The notes under the pieces were generated by a model. It was not told the DNA's origin and did no database searches. It worked only from the letters and a program-made list of their open reading frames with translations. Below, piece by piece: positions 49,482 to 61,703 of a stretch of DNA of 64,000 bases (position 1 is its first letter; each line of letters begins with the position of its first letter). A program made the position numbers and the translations under genes. Source of the DNA: Daphnia carinata (taxonomy: Eukaryota > Arthropoda > Branchiopoda > Diplostraca > Daphniidae); NCBI RefSeq assembly GCF_022539665.2, contig NC_081334.1:5736424-5800423 (forward strand). Reading direction: 5' to 3'.

Positions 49482-52400
49482 CTGGATTAGTTATTGTACC
49501 TATTTATAACTTGTCTTCTTTACCGAAGAGGACGTAATCGCTCACTCAGCTCTTTACACCTTTAACTGCCCCCTTTTCTTTATGTCGATATGTCAATTCA
49601 TATACACTGGCACACACGCACTCGTTGGTCTCCTCCTCGATTTGTTATTCCCGTTGAATTGATTCCTCTCGTTATCCCGCACAGACAATGGATATATCCG
49701 GCAGTAGGTTTCCAAGTGCTGACTGCAGAATCTCCTCAAGTTGAAAATCTGTTAGCTTGAAGAATTCAGGAAGACAGCAGCCAGTCGAGTGCTGTTACAC
49801 TTGCCCAAGACTAGTTGTCCAATTCTTTGTCTGATGCCATTCTCAACTTCCGTAGACTGGAATACGGGCGCAATGGTTTATATGGCCGGTACTCATGCTA
49901 TTCACTTCTTTCTTTTTTGGCAACTGCTCCGTGCCTGGTTGATTTTTGAAACGCCCACTGCCTTTTCTTTTATTCGCCTGTAAAGGAATGAATCATAATT
50001 AGACATTTTTATAAATTACAAAATGTAAGAACTGTTGTGTGGCACACTGTAGGCTCAACAGTCCACATGGAAAAGCCGACAGAATCAAATGATAAAAAAA
50101 CTTACGCCCGTCGGGTGGCGATGGATGTACTCGGTAGGGACGTGGGGTTTCCTTTTCTCAAGGGATGGGAAGCCTGCTGGATCGATCCCGGAACTCTTCT
50201 TCCTCAAAACGGGAATAAATATGGCGCAGTTGAGTACGTAGAATACTGTCCTTTTTGAATACAGAAATCTAAATCAATAAAAAAAAGATCGTTAGAGTCA
50301 GAGAAATTTGATTTATATCGGCGCATTCCAAATAGCTACGACTACGGGGTCTATATCGACTATGTAACTAAGGGCCATTTTCATTTTACAACATGCTATG
50401 TCCGCAAATTTTCTCATAATCTTTCCCTTCTCTTTTTGAGACATATTGTTTAAAAAATACTGATAGTGGAGACTATAGACATAAAATCCGATTTATTCGA
50501 GCTGGATGACATCACCGCTTCCTCTTTGTTTACAAAGAAGTTCCTTGGTTGTCGTCACTTACATACAAAAAGGGAGAAACCAATTGTATGTCACTCCAGT
50601 TAGAACTTCTAACCAAAGGTGGAAGCTGTGGATTAAACGATGAGGATCCATTGAGTGTTTTTATTTCCTTTCTCTCCGTTGGCCAAAACTTGAACTCGTT
50701 AAAAACTCTGGTATCGAATAAAAGTCCGTCTCAACGTACACTGTCATCTTATTTTATCTTTTATAGCAACAAAAAAAAAAGTGACAAGGAACCTGAAGGC
50801 AAAGTCGGAAATTCTATTGACCAGACGGATCGAGGTAGAAAGGAGGTCGGTGACTTTGAGGGCGGGGGAGACTCAGGGGGAAGTCTAGGCTGAGCTACTC
50901 TCTGTCGCGGATGCAGCACGTTCCAACGAATCACGTGCTCTTCACGAACCCATAGATCGATCAGGATACTAGTAAAAGAGCCGACGGAAAAGCCGGGGTT
51001 GAAGCAAGTTCGGGGAGGTTGGTAGCTGGAGGAGGGAAACAAGAATGAAACAGTCCTGCCTGCTTCCAAACTGGCGTGACAACAAGGGCCGCCACCGCCC
51101 ACCTTAATCCCGATGCATTTTCCTGCGCGTTAGACACAATGTTGCTGGCTCTCTATATCTCTTTCCGACCTCCCCCTTCCCAATAGCTGTTCCCGTCTTC
51201 CAAAAAAGAAAAAGAAAATTCTTTATCGATGAATTTCATCGCATCTGGGAGATTGCCAAAAAAACATGGGGAAGGAACAGGAAAGTGGTGAGGAAGGGAA
51301 AGAAGAGCCCGGAAGAGTTATGACTTATGAGAGGTGGAAGAGGCAGAGGATTTCGCCATAAACATTGGTTGTACAAAAGAGCACTGATTTGAGACCGCCA
51401 GCCGAGTGCCACTATAATATCGTCAAATGTGGAAATCAACTAACCGAGCAAAGATTCTGCGGACGTATACGAGCAAAAGGTCTTGAAAGTCAACGAGTAT
51501 TATCGAGCGAACATCCCTTTAACTAATGTAAATAGAGAAGGCGTCAAGTAAAGAATTCAGTTATTTCTAGCATTAGCCACGGTTCTCAGTACGATCTTGT
51601 ACCAGGAAAGGTACCGTTCGCTATCTGATCGTTTATCCCAAATTGCGTGACTCTTGTGCCTCCCACTCGTGAACTTTGTAACGTCGAGATATTGACCACA
51701 GAAAAAAGGCTGAAGCCTTTTGTCCAACAACCTGTAAATGGCAGGGAAGGGCGGCGGTGGAAATACTACTCTTAAGGGCAGAAAATAGGCCTAGTTAGTC
51801 AACGCCATTCGTTAGGGTATTATTTTTAAAGGGGAACCCTTACGCTTTAGTAACAGTAAGTTTTTCAAAGAATAACAAGGGCTACGTTTTTTTTTCTTTT
51901 TTGTGATGTGACCCAGGGTTTCCGGACATGACAGCTATTCAGAAGGCCCATTTAGACGCACTGGTGGGCCCTGATAGTTTGGGACCAAGAACGGGCACGG
52001 GTTGTGATGGCGGTAAATAGGAATTTTTTTTTTAGCTAGTGGTTGGCTAGCCGAAGAGACAGCCAAGATAGCACTTCATTTCTAGCGAGTGGACGACGGT
52101 ACATTTGAGGCGGAGAAGAAATAAGACAAACACCCACAAAATAAAGACGACGACGAAAGAAAAAAATAAATAAAAGGAAGCAAAAAAAAAAAAAAAAATT
52201 GACAAAGAAGATAGGGTGATAAGAAATGCCAATATCTGTAGCAATAACTCTTGCCAATCAGCCCGATAGTACGACACTGTTTACGTGTAAGTCAATCACC
52301 CCCCCCCCCAAAAAAAAAAGGAGGCTGGGCCTAGACGACTTCAATGACCCATTAAAAAAAAACAAAAAAAAACTAGAGATTTTCGCCCTACAGAGTCAAT

Positions 52401-55100
52401 AAGGCTGGCTAAGCCGTAGGGGATTTAGCACTCGCACTCTCTACAATAGGAGTGCAGAAAAAAAAAACAATCTTAATAAATGAGAAAAAAAAGAGGCAAA
52501 TATTGCGAAGGGTCCACTTACTTTGTCGAATTGTTGAAGCTCTCAACAAAAGACTTGGTCCTACAGCCAACTAATTTGCACAAAAGCGTCGACGCCTGTG
52601 GGATTCTCGACGTGCCCCACACGCCAATGTCTGTTGAGGAGAAAGAGAAATAAGACGAATGTGACTGACGTGTGCTCAGTACGAACTGGCTCCTTACCAC
52701 TGATTCTCTACGGTGAGTATGGCTTTCTTCCCGTGTGTCAACAAATCGCATGGAGATGTTGAAGAGAGCTGCGCGCAGTGGAGGGACCAGGGGAAGTCCG
52801 TAGTCCGCAGACTCGCCGGTCTCGTCGTTCGTGCAGCCACGTATCGAAAGAACTGAGCCAAAGGCGGCAAACGGGAATGGCAAAACAACAGAGACTATAT
52901 AGTTTCGGCTGAAAAAGTTTTTGCTTATCGCATACCACAGTGCCATTGATGTTATACGTGGAGCTTGTTGTGGGGACGAACATCATAAACAAAACAGCAG
53001 CCTTTTGCAAACAACTAATGACCTTTGTCGGTAAGGGTTGTAAGTTCTGCCTTTGCCGTCGTATTCAACACAGCTTAGCCTTTTGTCTACTGAATAAAAA
53101 AAGCAATGAATAAAGAACGAGGGACCAACTGAAACATGGAACAGACAGGGTTGCAGACAACAGCGCAAACAAAAATATACGTATTAAGGTGCGCTAGATC
53201 GATGATGGCCAATAGAGTTTGTGCATGTCAGTGCGTAAACTTTTGCCGCCGTCCTCATTTGGCGTATGAAATAAATTTCAAAATGCTTACTTGGTAAAAT
53301 GTTTCTCCTTTTTTTTTATGGCATGTTTTCTCTTTGTCTACCACCCCCGCCATCTTTTCGCTGTATCAGCTGCAGGAATTGAGAAATTCGGTTGGGAAAC
53401 TTCCGGTTCCCATTAAACAACGACCCCAAAGAAGGGTGGGAGGAGTCTTGCTAGCGGTTGGTAGCCCGATGATTAAAGGTGATTAGAGAATTGTACGTTT
53501 CGTTGAGCTTGACCTGCAAGAATTCCAAATTTCAATCATTCAGTAAATTTCTTTTGATAATCGGCAAAAAACATAGTTGAGCAGTTCTACTAAACGTTAA
53601 CTGATAAAGAATCTGGAACAAAAACATGCATTCATAGCCGATCGATGCCACTCGAGCCTCACTCGACAAGTTGAGCATTGATCGTCGGCCTATAGCTCCA
53701 CCGCAATCCTTGCATCACGACGCCTTCTTACGGGGTCTGAGTACCAATTTCAGGTATTACAGTTGTGAGATATTGACCCAATCATCGCTGTATCTATTCG
53801 CAATATGCTCCACCCTTATTTTCTTTAGCAATATCTTACGTCATCAGAAGCAAGACAAACAAATTACCGGGAAGGGAAAGACTTCTTGCTGCGACGACAT
53901 GATATAATCAAGTTGTCTTCTGCACTACCGAGTTCTCGCCCGAAAGGAAAGAGTAGAGGTGCAGACACGAAAATTTTTATCTTCCAAGATAAATAATGGG
54001 TTTTTCAACTGCAACGTCACGACAGGCGATCCACGTGATTTCGACTGCAATAAAAAGCATAATAAATCAACTCATTCCATCTAATCAAGTTTGATGGTCA
54101 TACTTTTTTACCTTTTACCCCGCCATTTCGCTTGTGAGCTTCGTTCCGGTAGATGCCTCCCACAATGAACAATGAGACAGTACGTATTATTCTTACAGCA
54201 AAAGTGGGTCAAGACCAGACTTACGACTTCGCCGCTCAATATCGAGGGTTTACTCTTCTTTCAAGCACATATGCCTAGGGAGAACAACCAACAGGTCTTT
54301 TTTTGTTTCGGTTACGTAGATCAACAAACAGGGTATCTGTTACCTACTGTACAAGAAAGGAGACGATTATCGATCCAGTGACATACCATTGGCATGAGCG
54401 AACTTTATCGCTATGCTGCATGTTCTTTCTGGGAAAATCGACAAGTCAATCCTTTTACACAACAAAAAATGTCGGAGATGGTGTAATTCTCAAGCCAACA
54501 TAGGTAGGATCGATGGAGCAGAATAGCATGAGGAAACTATCTGACTGCTTTCTGGCCGTCTCGCCCGTCTCATTGCTCCTCTTTCGCTTCATATGAATCC
54601 CTTTCACTGATGGCAATGATGAACCAAAATGAAAGGGAAAGAAGCATCCGAAAAGAAAGCCGTTTCTTTTACTTTCATTCTACACGTTTTTCTATTTCTT
54701 TCTTTTATTCATTTCTTGCCATCTGAACACTGCTGCGCATCTAAGTTGTTTGACAGACGGTATTTAATATAAATATAAATAAAATGTCAAGACCGGGGGA
54801 GTGGGCAGGAACCCAATAATTAATTTCAACGAATCACTAAAAAAGCAATACAGTATCGGAATGTCGCAAATTAACATTTAACAAAAATAGAAAGTCGAAG
54901 AAAATGAAAAACGAAGCGACTCTTGTAAGGTACTATTCAACAAAGGGATTTTTTAGTCATTGACGGTGCAACCAATAGCGAATACAATGAAATCACAACC
55001 GGCCGGTATGATTGAAAAAGTGACTAAGATTTAATTTTGGGAAGAAATGGGAACTCCACCAAATCTGATGATCATAGGAGACAGCAAAGCTACGAGTTGC
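49482..55100. other. Intergenic region upstream of SLC4A11
   Basis: Besides the two exon-like segments at 52.5-52.9 kb, I see no gene, repeat or RNA. Many short frames occur, and none has family similarity. Confidence 0.5.
52522..52852 (-). other. Two exon-like segments, perhaps SLC4A11 5' UTR
   Basis: Segment 52698-52852 is bounded by TTTGGCTCAG and CAGTG|GTAAGG. Segment 52522-52630 is bounded by TCCTCAACAG and ACAAA|GTAAGT, and the intron between them is 67 bp, the local norm. Joined, no single frame stays open through both, so I read them as non-coding exons, possibly the leader of the transporter gene that starts at 49476. The long frame at 52518-52946 is a readthrough across the intron. 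Confidence 0.4.
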
Positions 55101-58100
55101 TCATAGTTTAGTGGTCCGTTTTGATTCATCGGCTGGTGTAGGAGCTTGTTGAAACTCACCGTCTAAGCCACTCATTACCATTTCTCCTTCGTTTACTCCA
55201 GAATCGGCCTCGTCACTAGGAGATTTGAGTTGGCTCAAAGCCGCGTGGATGCGAAAATGGAGTCTTGACTCTAAGCTATAGCCTTTGTAGTTATTCCTAT
55301 TTAAATAACACAATGAATTATACAGAAATAATAAAAATGGTGACAGTATGAAAACAAACTTACTTTGCAGCTTCAAGCCATAAAATTGCTTGGTCATTTT
55401 TCTCCTGAGAATGGTACAGAAAACCCAGTTCAGCCACGCTATAGGGAATGAGGTATGTATCGTCTTGTAAAAGTTTTTCCATCTTTGTAACTTGGAGGAA
55501 GCATTCTTCCGCTTGCAACGGACTCCCCATTGATCGAAGACAACAACCTTTCAAGAGGATTGCCAGTGCCAGATCATCAGAATAATATTTATCTATAAAT
55601 ATGAAATATGTAAGAAGAGAAAGATTAAAATAAAACACATTATGGCTTTGGCAAGTTCAATTTACTTTGTTTGCCAGACTCGAGATCTTTTATAGTACGT
55701 TCGATGAGACGGTAACATGCTTGGATGAGCGCCCATTCTTTTCCAATAATTTTCAAAATGTTCCAAACGTAGAGGAGCTCCAACGCCGCGAGACGCAGTC
55801 TATCACCTTGCGCGAAAAAGCGTGTGCTCTTCCGAATAACAAACTTCTCCGCCGGCAATGACTTCCCAGCTATTCGCTGCTTGTATGACGGTACGTCCCT
55901 GAAAGCGTTTCAAATACAAATAGATTCATTGATTCTCTACTGAATACAAAAAAGAAATACGAAAGAACGCAGTAGGATCATATTATACCGCATGAGAGTG
56001 GTTAAACGCTGTTGTTCGGCTTCTGATAGGTTTCCATCCTCTTTATCCATGCACAAAAACGCTGCCTGAACATAGGCGTATATGCACTTTGACCACCTGC
56101 TCTCTTCAAAGAGGCGGCGGGCGTATTGCCCAGCTGATTTCCAATCCATTTTCATGCTGAAAAAAACAAAACAATTTCAGAGATGATTACTACATGACTC
56201 GTCGAGGGGCTTGTCTAGCCAATATATCAAACCGTGCCTGTGTGCCCACATGAGTTCCCAGAAACAGAGATGATGAAACTGTGGGAAACTATTCTGGGAA
56301 TGCCAAGATTTCTCGTACCAAACAATGGCATCATCGACGTGAGCCTGTACAAGTTCCAGCCTTCCTTTGAAGAACAAAAACCAAACGCCGTTTGGCTTCA
56401 ACTGGTGAGAGATAAACCAAGTCTTATTACTTAAAACAAAAAAGTTGGTTTCAGCATGGTTTAAAATTACTTTTAACTGTTCCTCCAAGATAGCACTAGC
56501 TTGAACTAGGTTTCCTTCATCGTTGCTTAGCACGTAAACGACGATGAGGTGATAACCGAGAAGGACTATGGCGCAAAGAATACGGCGTATACTTCGCTCC
56601 AATTCATAACCTTTCTCCAGCTCTCGTAGACCTACATTCTGCAAAAGGGACAGTCAAATTACTTTCTATTTAATAAACCAGTGCTTTGTTAGAACGAAGG
56701 TCGAGGTATTAACTAATCCCACTAAGAAATTTCCAAAATAGTAACTACTTCGATTCTTACCCGGCTTCCACTAAAACCGATGAATTCAAGGAGTTTCAGA
56801 ATACGTTGGGGCAGTAAGGAAATCATCTGAAAATGAAAATCAGAAATTAAAAAGACCCAAAAAATTTAGGTTATGAGCTCACCAAATTGAAAGACCCTGC
56901 GCCTAGACGAACACCGCTTTCGAAGTGAACTTTGTGATGGTCATCTGTCCACTTTCGATGATTAAGCATATGCCAACATTCCCTAATAGTGGCAAAAAGG
57001 AAATACGTTATATCGGCATGTTCCCTGTTTGTGTATCTTCAAGCTGTCGTAGCAAATTTAAGCATTAAGAATACAGTCGATAAACTTATTGGTAATTTTG
57101 AGAGATAAATACAACTTCAACTAGATATAATATTCCAATAATTATTTGCCAAATTTTAAAGAAAGTTACTTGTATGATTGGTAGCACGAACGAATTTTTA
57201 GACCTCCTTTTACAAAACTCATCAACGTCTCATCTTCTGTAAAAGTGAGAACTGCTTTCAAAAGCATGGATTCGGCGTAGCAGAGCTCGGCATGAATCTG
57301 TTCTAAATGAAGGGAATGGTAAAATATAGATAGCCAGTATAGAAATTTTGGTAGCGTACCTTCAGTATACAAGTTATAGTCGGTTCTTTTTAATATTCGT
57401 CCAAAGGATTCCGTGAGCGTGGTCTTTCGTCTGTAATGATTACTGATTTCAATTGACTGCTTTACGAGATCCATTGCTGAACCGATGTCTCTCTGAAGGT
57501 AGACACAATTAGAGAATTAGACCGAAGGTTCTTACACATATTCCGATTTCGTTGGAATATATCTGCATAATGTTTCGCAAAAAATCGTTAAGCACCTGCT
57601 CGAATGTAAGGATTGCTTGAAGAAAAGCAAGTACACTGTTTCCTAAAGCGTGATAATAACTTGTTTCACTCCTGCAGAAAGACAAAAATGAAATGGAATT
57701 TAGTGTTATTATTTTTTCTCATCAGAATGCTTGCACACATAGACAAAGAAAATTGTAAGTTGCTTACCATGGTTCCATAATTGCCCGGGCTTCTGTTAGT
57801 TTGTTATCAAAGAACAAATCCAGTGCTTCCCTGCAATGATCAATAGCTGTTTCCAAATTCATTCCATTTGGAGATGGGCTGCAAAAAAAAAAAAATAACA
57901 AAATTAAATAAGGGTAAAACATGAACATGTTGGTTATGTTTTCAAAAATATTGGCACAATCTGTATTTTTGAACATTACCTTGCTCGATTAAGATTTGCT
58001 GGTGAGAGACTTTCAGTTTCCTCCATTGCATCTGCAAACTGTTGGACACAAATTGACATGGCCATTAGATTAAACTAATCTTTTGATGAAATAAGAAATA

Positions 58101-58299
58101 AATCAGCAAACAGTTTTCTTTAAAACCGAACATGGAGATTGACTAAAAGGTACAAAGCACAGTACAAAACTTACCAAGCTACACTACTTCAAGACACATG
58201 ATAGCTAACCACATCCTGACTGCAAAATAAATGCCTAATGCCTACCTCATCAACTGCATCTCCAGGTTGGCACAAACTAGTGTTATCGTTAAGAGCCAT
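55101..58299 (-). CDS. TTC39: TTC39 family tetratricopeptide protein
   Basis: Thirteen coding exons join in phase: 58246-58299, 57980-58038, 57768-57878, 57596-57671, 57360-57492, 57170-57302, 56883-56982, 56761-56826, 56238-56638, 55989-56156, 55666-55898, 55364-55592 and 55101-55296, giving 652 residues. Vertebrate TTC39A, B and C are similar in size. Family segments are LETAIDHCREALDLFF, YYHALGNSVLAFLQAI, FVKGGLKIRSCYQSYK, SLLPQRILKLLEFIGFSG, FHHLCFWELMW, RIAGKSLPAEKFVIRK, LLKGCCLRSMGSPLQAEECF and YKGYSLESRLHFRIHAAL. The protein is built of helical TPR-like repeats and presumably acts as a cytoplasmic scaffold. In vertebrates TTC39B affects LXR stability; the role here is unknown. The junction 56238/56156 appears to use a GC donor. 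The start at 58299 lies in an exon preceded by CTGTAG at 58324, so a 5' UTR intron is likely. Confidence 0.94.
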
Positions 58300-60780
58300 G
58301 GCTTCCAAAATATCCAACAGGGTCTACAGAAAATTTAATACACTAGAAAGAGCCAAATATTTATGAGCAACACAAATCAAATAACTGTTTGTCCACATTT
58401 ACTAATAACAGAGGAAATGAAATTATGACTTACTACCAGTCTCTGATTGTCCAAAATGTACTGAGTACGTAGATTAAGCCCGGTTTCCAATACAGTCCCA
58501 AAATTTCCAGGTAAGATACCAATATTTTACTATTCCATGATATTTGTAACTTTGTAGAAATAAGGAGGCATCTAGCAAAGATGCATTACAGGCATTCGAC
58601 TGAGTAATGAAGTCTTTGCAGTATGTTAGACTACAGCTGACATTTGAACGCCACGTTATAAATAAGGTCACGAAATTAATTTAGACATATTACAAAAGCA
58701 TTCCCGTTGTACGCAAACCGGTAAGAAATCTGGACTGTCCTGAAGGAACACGACGACTGGTATTTATAAGCCACGATGACCGTCTTTACCCAGAAGAAGA
58801 TAAACATCGACTACATCCTACATCGACCTACTTGTTATTCGTGAGGCGTCGTTGCCCGTTCTCCATTTGAAAGACCACGAATTTAACCACACTGGCAGTC
58901 GGACTCAGGGTCTTGGACTAGAGGTAGGGGACTATTTGGCGCGTCAAAATTCGAACAATTAGACCGATATACTAGCGGTATTCTATATGGTAAATATTTG
59001 TAGCATTAAGAAAGAATGTGTTATTACTGGCAGATCAAGGCTAATTTATGATTTCGTAGGCTGAATAAGAGGACATGCAAGACTTCCTATTGCACAATCG
59101 TAGATGAAATGCATTTCTACGTCTTACATAAATATGTAAGAGGCTCAGCTTATCGATTTATCCGCATATGCAGTAAGTTCAAAGGCAAAGAACTCCCGTG
59201 AGAAAAAAATTATCTAGGGCGCTCCATCATCCTGTTAGCTGGTCAGGTATAGATCTATTGCACATAAATATAATGGACAGCACAGTTACCATGGGATTGC
59301 TGGACCCCAAATATGTCACTTACAATATTTATAGTTCTACGAAACGATGGGAAAACAAATAAGGAAACCGCCAACGTACCTGTATATATATATAAACATA
59401 TATATCAAAAACGCTTTTTTTCAGGATATACGCTGGCCCAATGACAAATATTACTACCTATGGGATTGGTTATTCGTTACTGTATTACAGTCGTTGCCAG
59501 AAAAAGCGACAGATACCCGGATGACCTTCTTTACTTTCCCATAACGATTCTATGAACGGCATAGATATCATTTAATCATAACAGTTCCTTGGAAGACTTC
59601 CGTAAATATAGAATTTACAGTCTCTATGGACATGCACCGCTCAGTGCATGGAGGATTCTACTGTCTAATGGTACATGCTATCTCCCTGCTATTCGTCAAC
59701 CATGAAGCGATGAGTCATTACCCCTCCCTTCTCATCCCATACCCTAAGCTATGGAGATTTAGATTTCGAGAAAACTAGTAAAAGGTATCTGAAATTTAAC
59801 ACTAAGCCATACCGAATCAAATGCAGTTGATGTTAATCGCGATAATAGAAGATATTACAAAATTGCCTACCTTATCATGCAAATAGTTTCATATGAAACC
59901 GTTGGTTGTGCTCCTGTTTCTAGGGGAACTAGATCGAAACAAACGAAACCACTGGTTACAGTTTCACTTGACCACATTTGCACGCCTTAGATAGCTAGCA
60001 AAGTATTTCTTTATTATGTTTAAACAAATAAGGCAGATGAAATGATTACAGCTCACATGGCGACCGATATCAGATGAGCACTAATCCAACTACAATGTAG
60101 TGTACGGCGGTATAGACTCGTCTTCCTAAATATCTAACCAACTCCAAATGGCGGGAAATGTTTTGTACCGCTGCTAATTTGGAAGGGTATTGTTTTCTAC
60201 CCCCATCCTCTCTCGCGTGTTTAAGCAAAACACATTTGCTTTATGCAACTGCAATATACCAACCATGAACAAAAATTGCAGCGGTTCTAAAAATTTCCCG
60301 CCATTGTGAGGGGGTCCGATATTTATGGAGGTGGTGGGGGTGGTACAGGGGTAACTGACAGTACTGCCAAATGAGAAAAAAAATGTACTCCGTTCCAAAA
60401 ATGAATAGATTAAAAACAGAATAAATAAAATGAAGAACTTCAAATGAGAAAAGGATTTTTATTCGAATTTTCAAATAAGATTACACACAACGAATCAACC
60501 CAGCCCAATCAAAATTTAAAAAAATATTCCAAACTTGATTTGTCACAAGAAGAGAATCAGAATTAAGAAATGAAAATTAATTCTGATACTCAACAGAAAA
60601 AAACTAAATTTACTAAGAAAATAAACATCAAAAGATGAAGATTTTTAATTCAGAAAACGTTTCTAAATTTTTAAACTTCTAGTTAAAAAAATTTCCAACA
60701 GAACGCTGTGAAAGTCAAACTTTGCCAGTGACATTACCTAGATGGCACTCATAGCACCATTTAGAAATGTGTTGTCTGCT
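58300..60780. other. Spacer between TTC39 and ELP6
   Basis: The two genes diverge across about 2.5 kb, which should hold both promoters. The TTC39 leader exon runs to at least 58323. A short TATATATATA tract lies near 59390. I could not place transcription starts, and no other gene or repeat is recognised. Confidence 0.5.
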
Positions 60781-60934
60781 TGTTTACAAAATAATGGCAA
60801 CACATTTTTAAATATCGTGGATGAACCAGGATAAACCACGTGAAACAGGTATATATTATCAACAATAGTTATTGAAATTTTCATAGCATCGGTTAAAAGA
60901 TCGAATTCCTGGATAATTTTTCTGTTTGCAGAAA
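60781..60934 (+). promoter_or_regulatory. ELP6 spliced 5' leader
   Basis: A leader exon ends at GAAACAG|GTATAT near 60848, and an intron runs to TTTGCAG at 60931. An ATG near 60832 in the leader (ATGAACCAGG) would read out of frame with ELP6 after splicing and could act as an upstream ORF. Confidence 0.45.
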
Positions 60935-61681
60935 ATGGCAGACACCGTTATGAAGGCCTTAATGCTGGACAAAACTCCGATAGACGGGAAATCCGTTCTA
61001 ATTGTTCAGCATAGTGATGGATCGCCATTCCTCCATTCGTTGTTAACCCAAAGTGCCCGACAAGGTCGAAGAATTTGTCTAGTTTCATTTAGTCAATCAG
61101 TTGGCTACTACCACAATGTTGGAACCCGTCTTGGATGGAACCTGAACAACTTACTGATTAAAAATCAGGTGGTTTTTATCGGTGGACTGCACACCCTTAA
61201 GGATTCACTCCAATTCCAGTGCCCTTCAAATCCTTTCAATTTTTTGTTTAACCCTGCCCTATGTCCGCTTCAGGCTCTGTTTTTGTCTATTGAAAGTGTT
61301 GTCCATGGTTGGACTGAGCAGCCATTTTCTCTGGTAATTGATGAGCTTGACTGCCTCCTCAACTTAGGTATAGAACCTAAAGAAGTAATCAAATTCTTTC
61401 AAAAGTGTCATTCTCTTATCCAAACATATTCCAGTGGTTCCCTAGTAGTGTCAATAGGTGTTACACCCCTTGACAAAGAAATTATTCAGTGTAGCACATT
61501 GCTGTCACACTGGTCAGATTTGATTCTCACCGAAAAAGGACTCCAGACTGGAAAGTCACGGGACTTGACTGGTACACTCACTGTAAAATGGAATGTTTCC
61601 CCATTATCTGAGCAGCACTTTCATTTCAAATGTTTTGATCGTGGAATTAAAATGTTTGCCCCAGGCACAGCTGTACTGTGA
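60935..61681 (+). CDS. ELP6: Elongator complex protein 6
   Basis: A single coding exon of 248 residues; human ELP6 has 266. ELP6 forms the Elp4-5-6 ring, RecA-like subunits that help Elongator modify wobble uridines of tRNAs. Supporting segments are GKSVLIVQHSDGSPFLHSLL near the start, the FSQS-type strand with YYHNVGTRLGWNL, the FIGGL strand, the Asp-rich SLVIDELDCLLNLGI (the central RecA strand), LILTEKGLQTGKSRDLTGTL, and the terminal FAPGTAVL, which matches the human ending. No Walker A motif is present, as usual for ELP6. The ATG at 60935 follows an acceptor (TTTGCAG) four bases upstream, so the leader is spliced. Confidence 0.93.
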   Translation: MADTVMKALMLDKTPIDGKSVLIVQHSDGSPFLHSLLTQSARQGRRICLVSFSQSVGYYHNVGTRLGWNLNNLLIKNQVVFIGGLHTLKDSLQFQCPSNPFNFLFNPALCPLQALFLSIESVVHGWTEQPFSLVIDELDCLLNLGIEPKEVIKFFQKCHSLIQTYSSGSLVVSIGVTPLDKEIIQCSTLLSHWSDLILTEKGLQTGKSRDLTGTLTVKWNVSPLSEQHFHFKCFDRGIKMFAPGTAVL

Positions 61682-61697
61682 CAATACCTTGTAATAG

Positions 61698-61703
61698 AAT
61701 AAA
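61698..61703 (+). terminator. Polyadenylation signal of ELP6
   Basis: AATAAA 17 bases past the ELP6 stop codon, the expected position for a short 3' UTR. Confidence 0.7.

Noticed and set aside
52518-52946. 142-codon minus-strand frame as one protein
   Set aside because: It reads straight through a segment with clear intron signals, and the spliced exons do not keep one frame.
56234-56434. Plus-strand frame opposite TTC39
   Set aside because: It is the antisense of a well-supported TTC39 exon.
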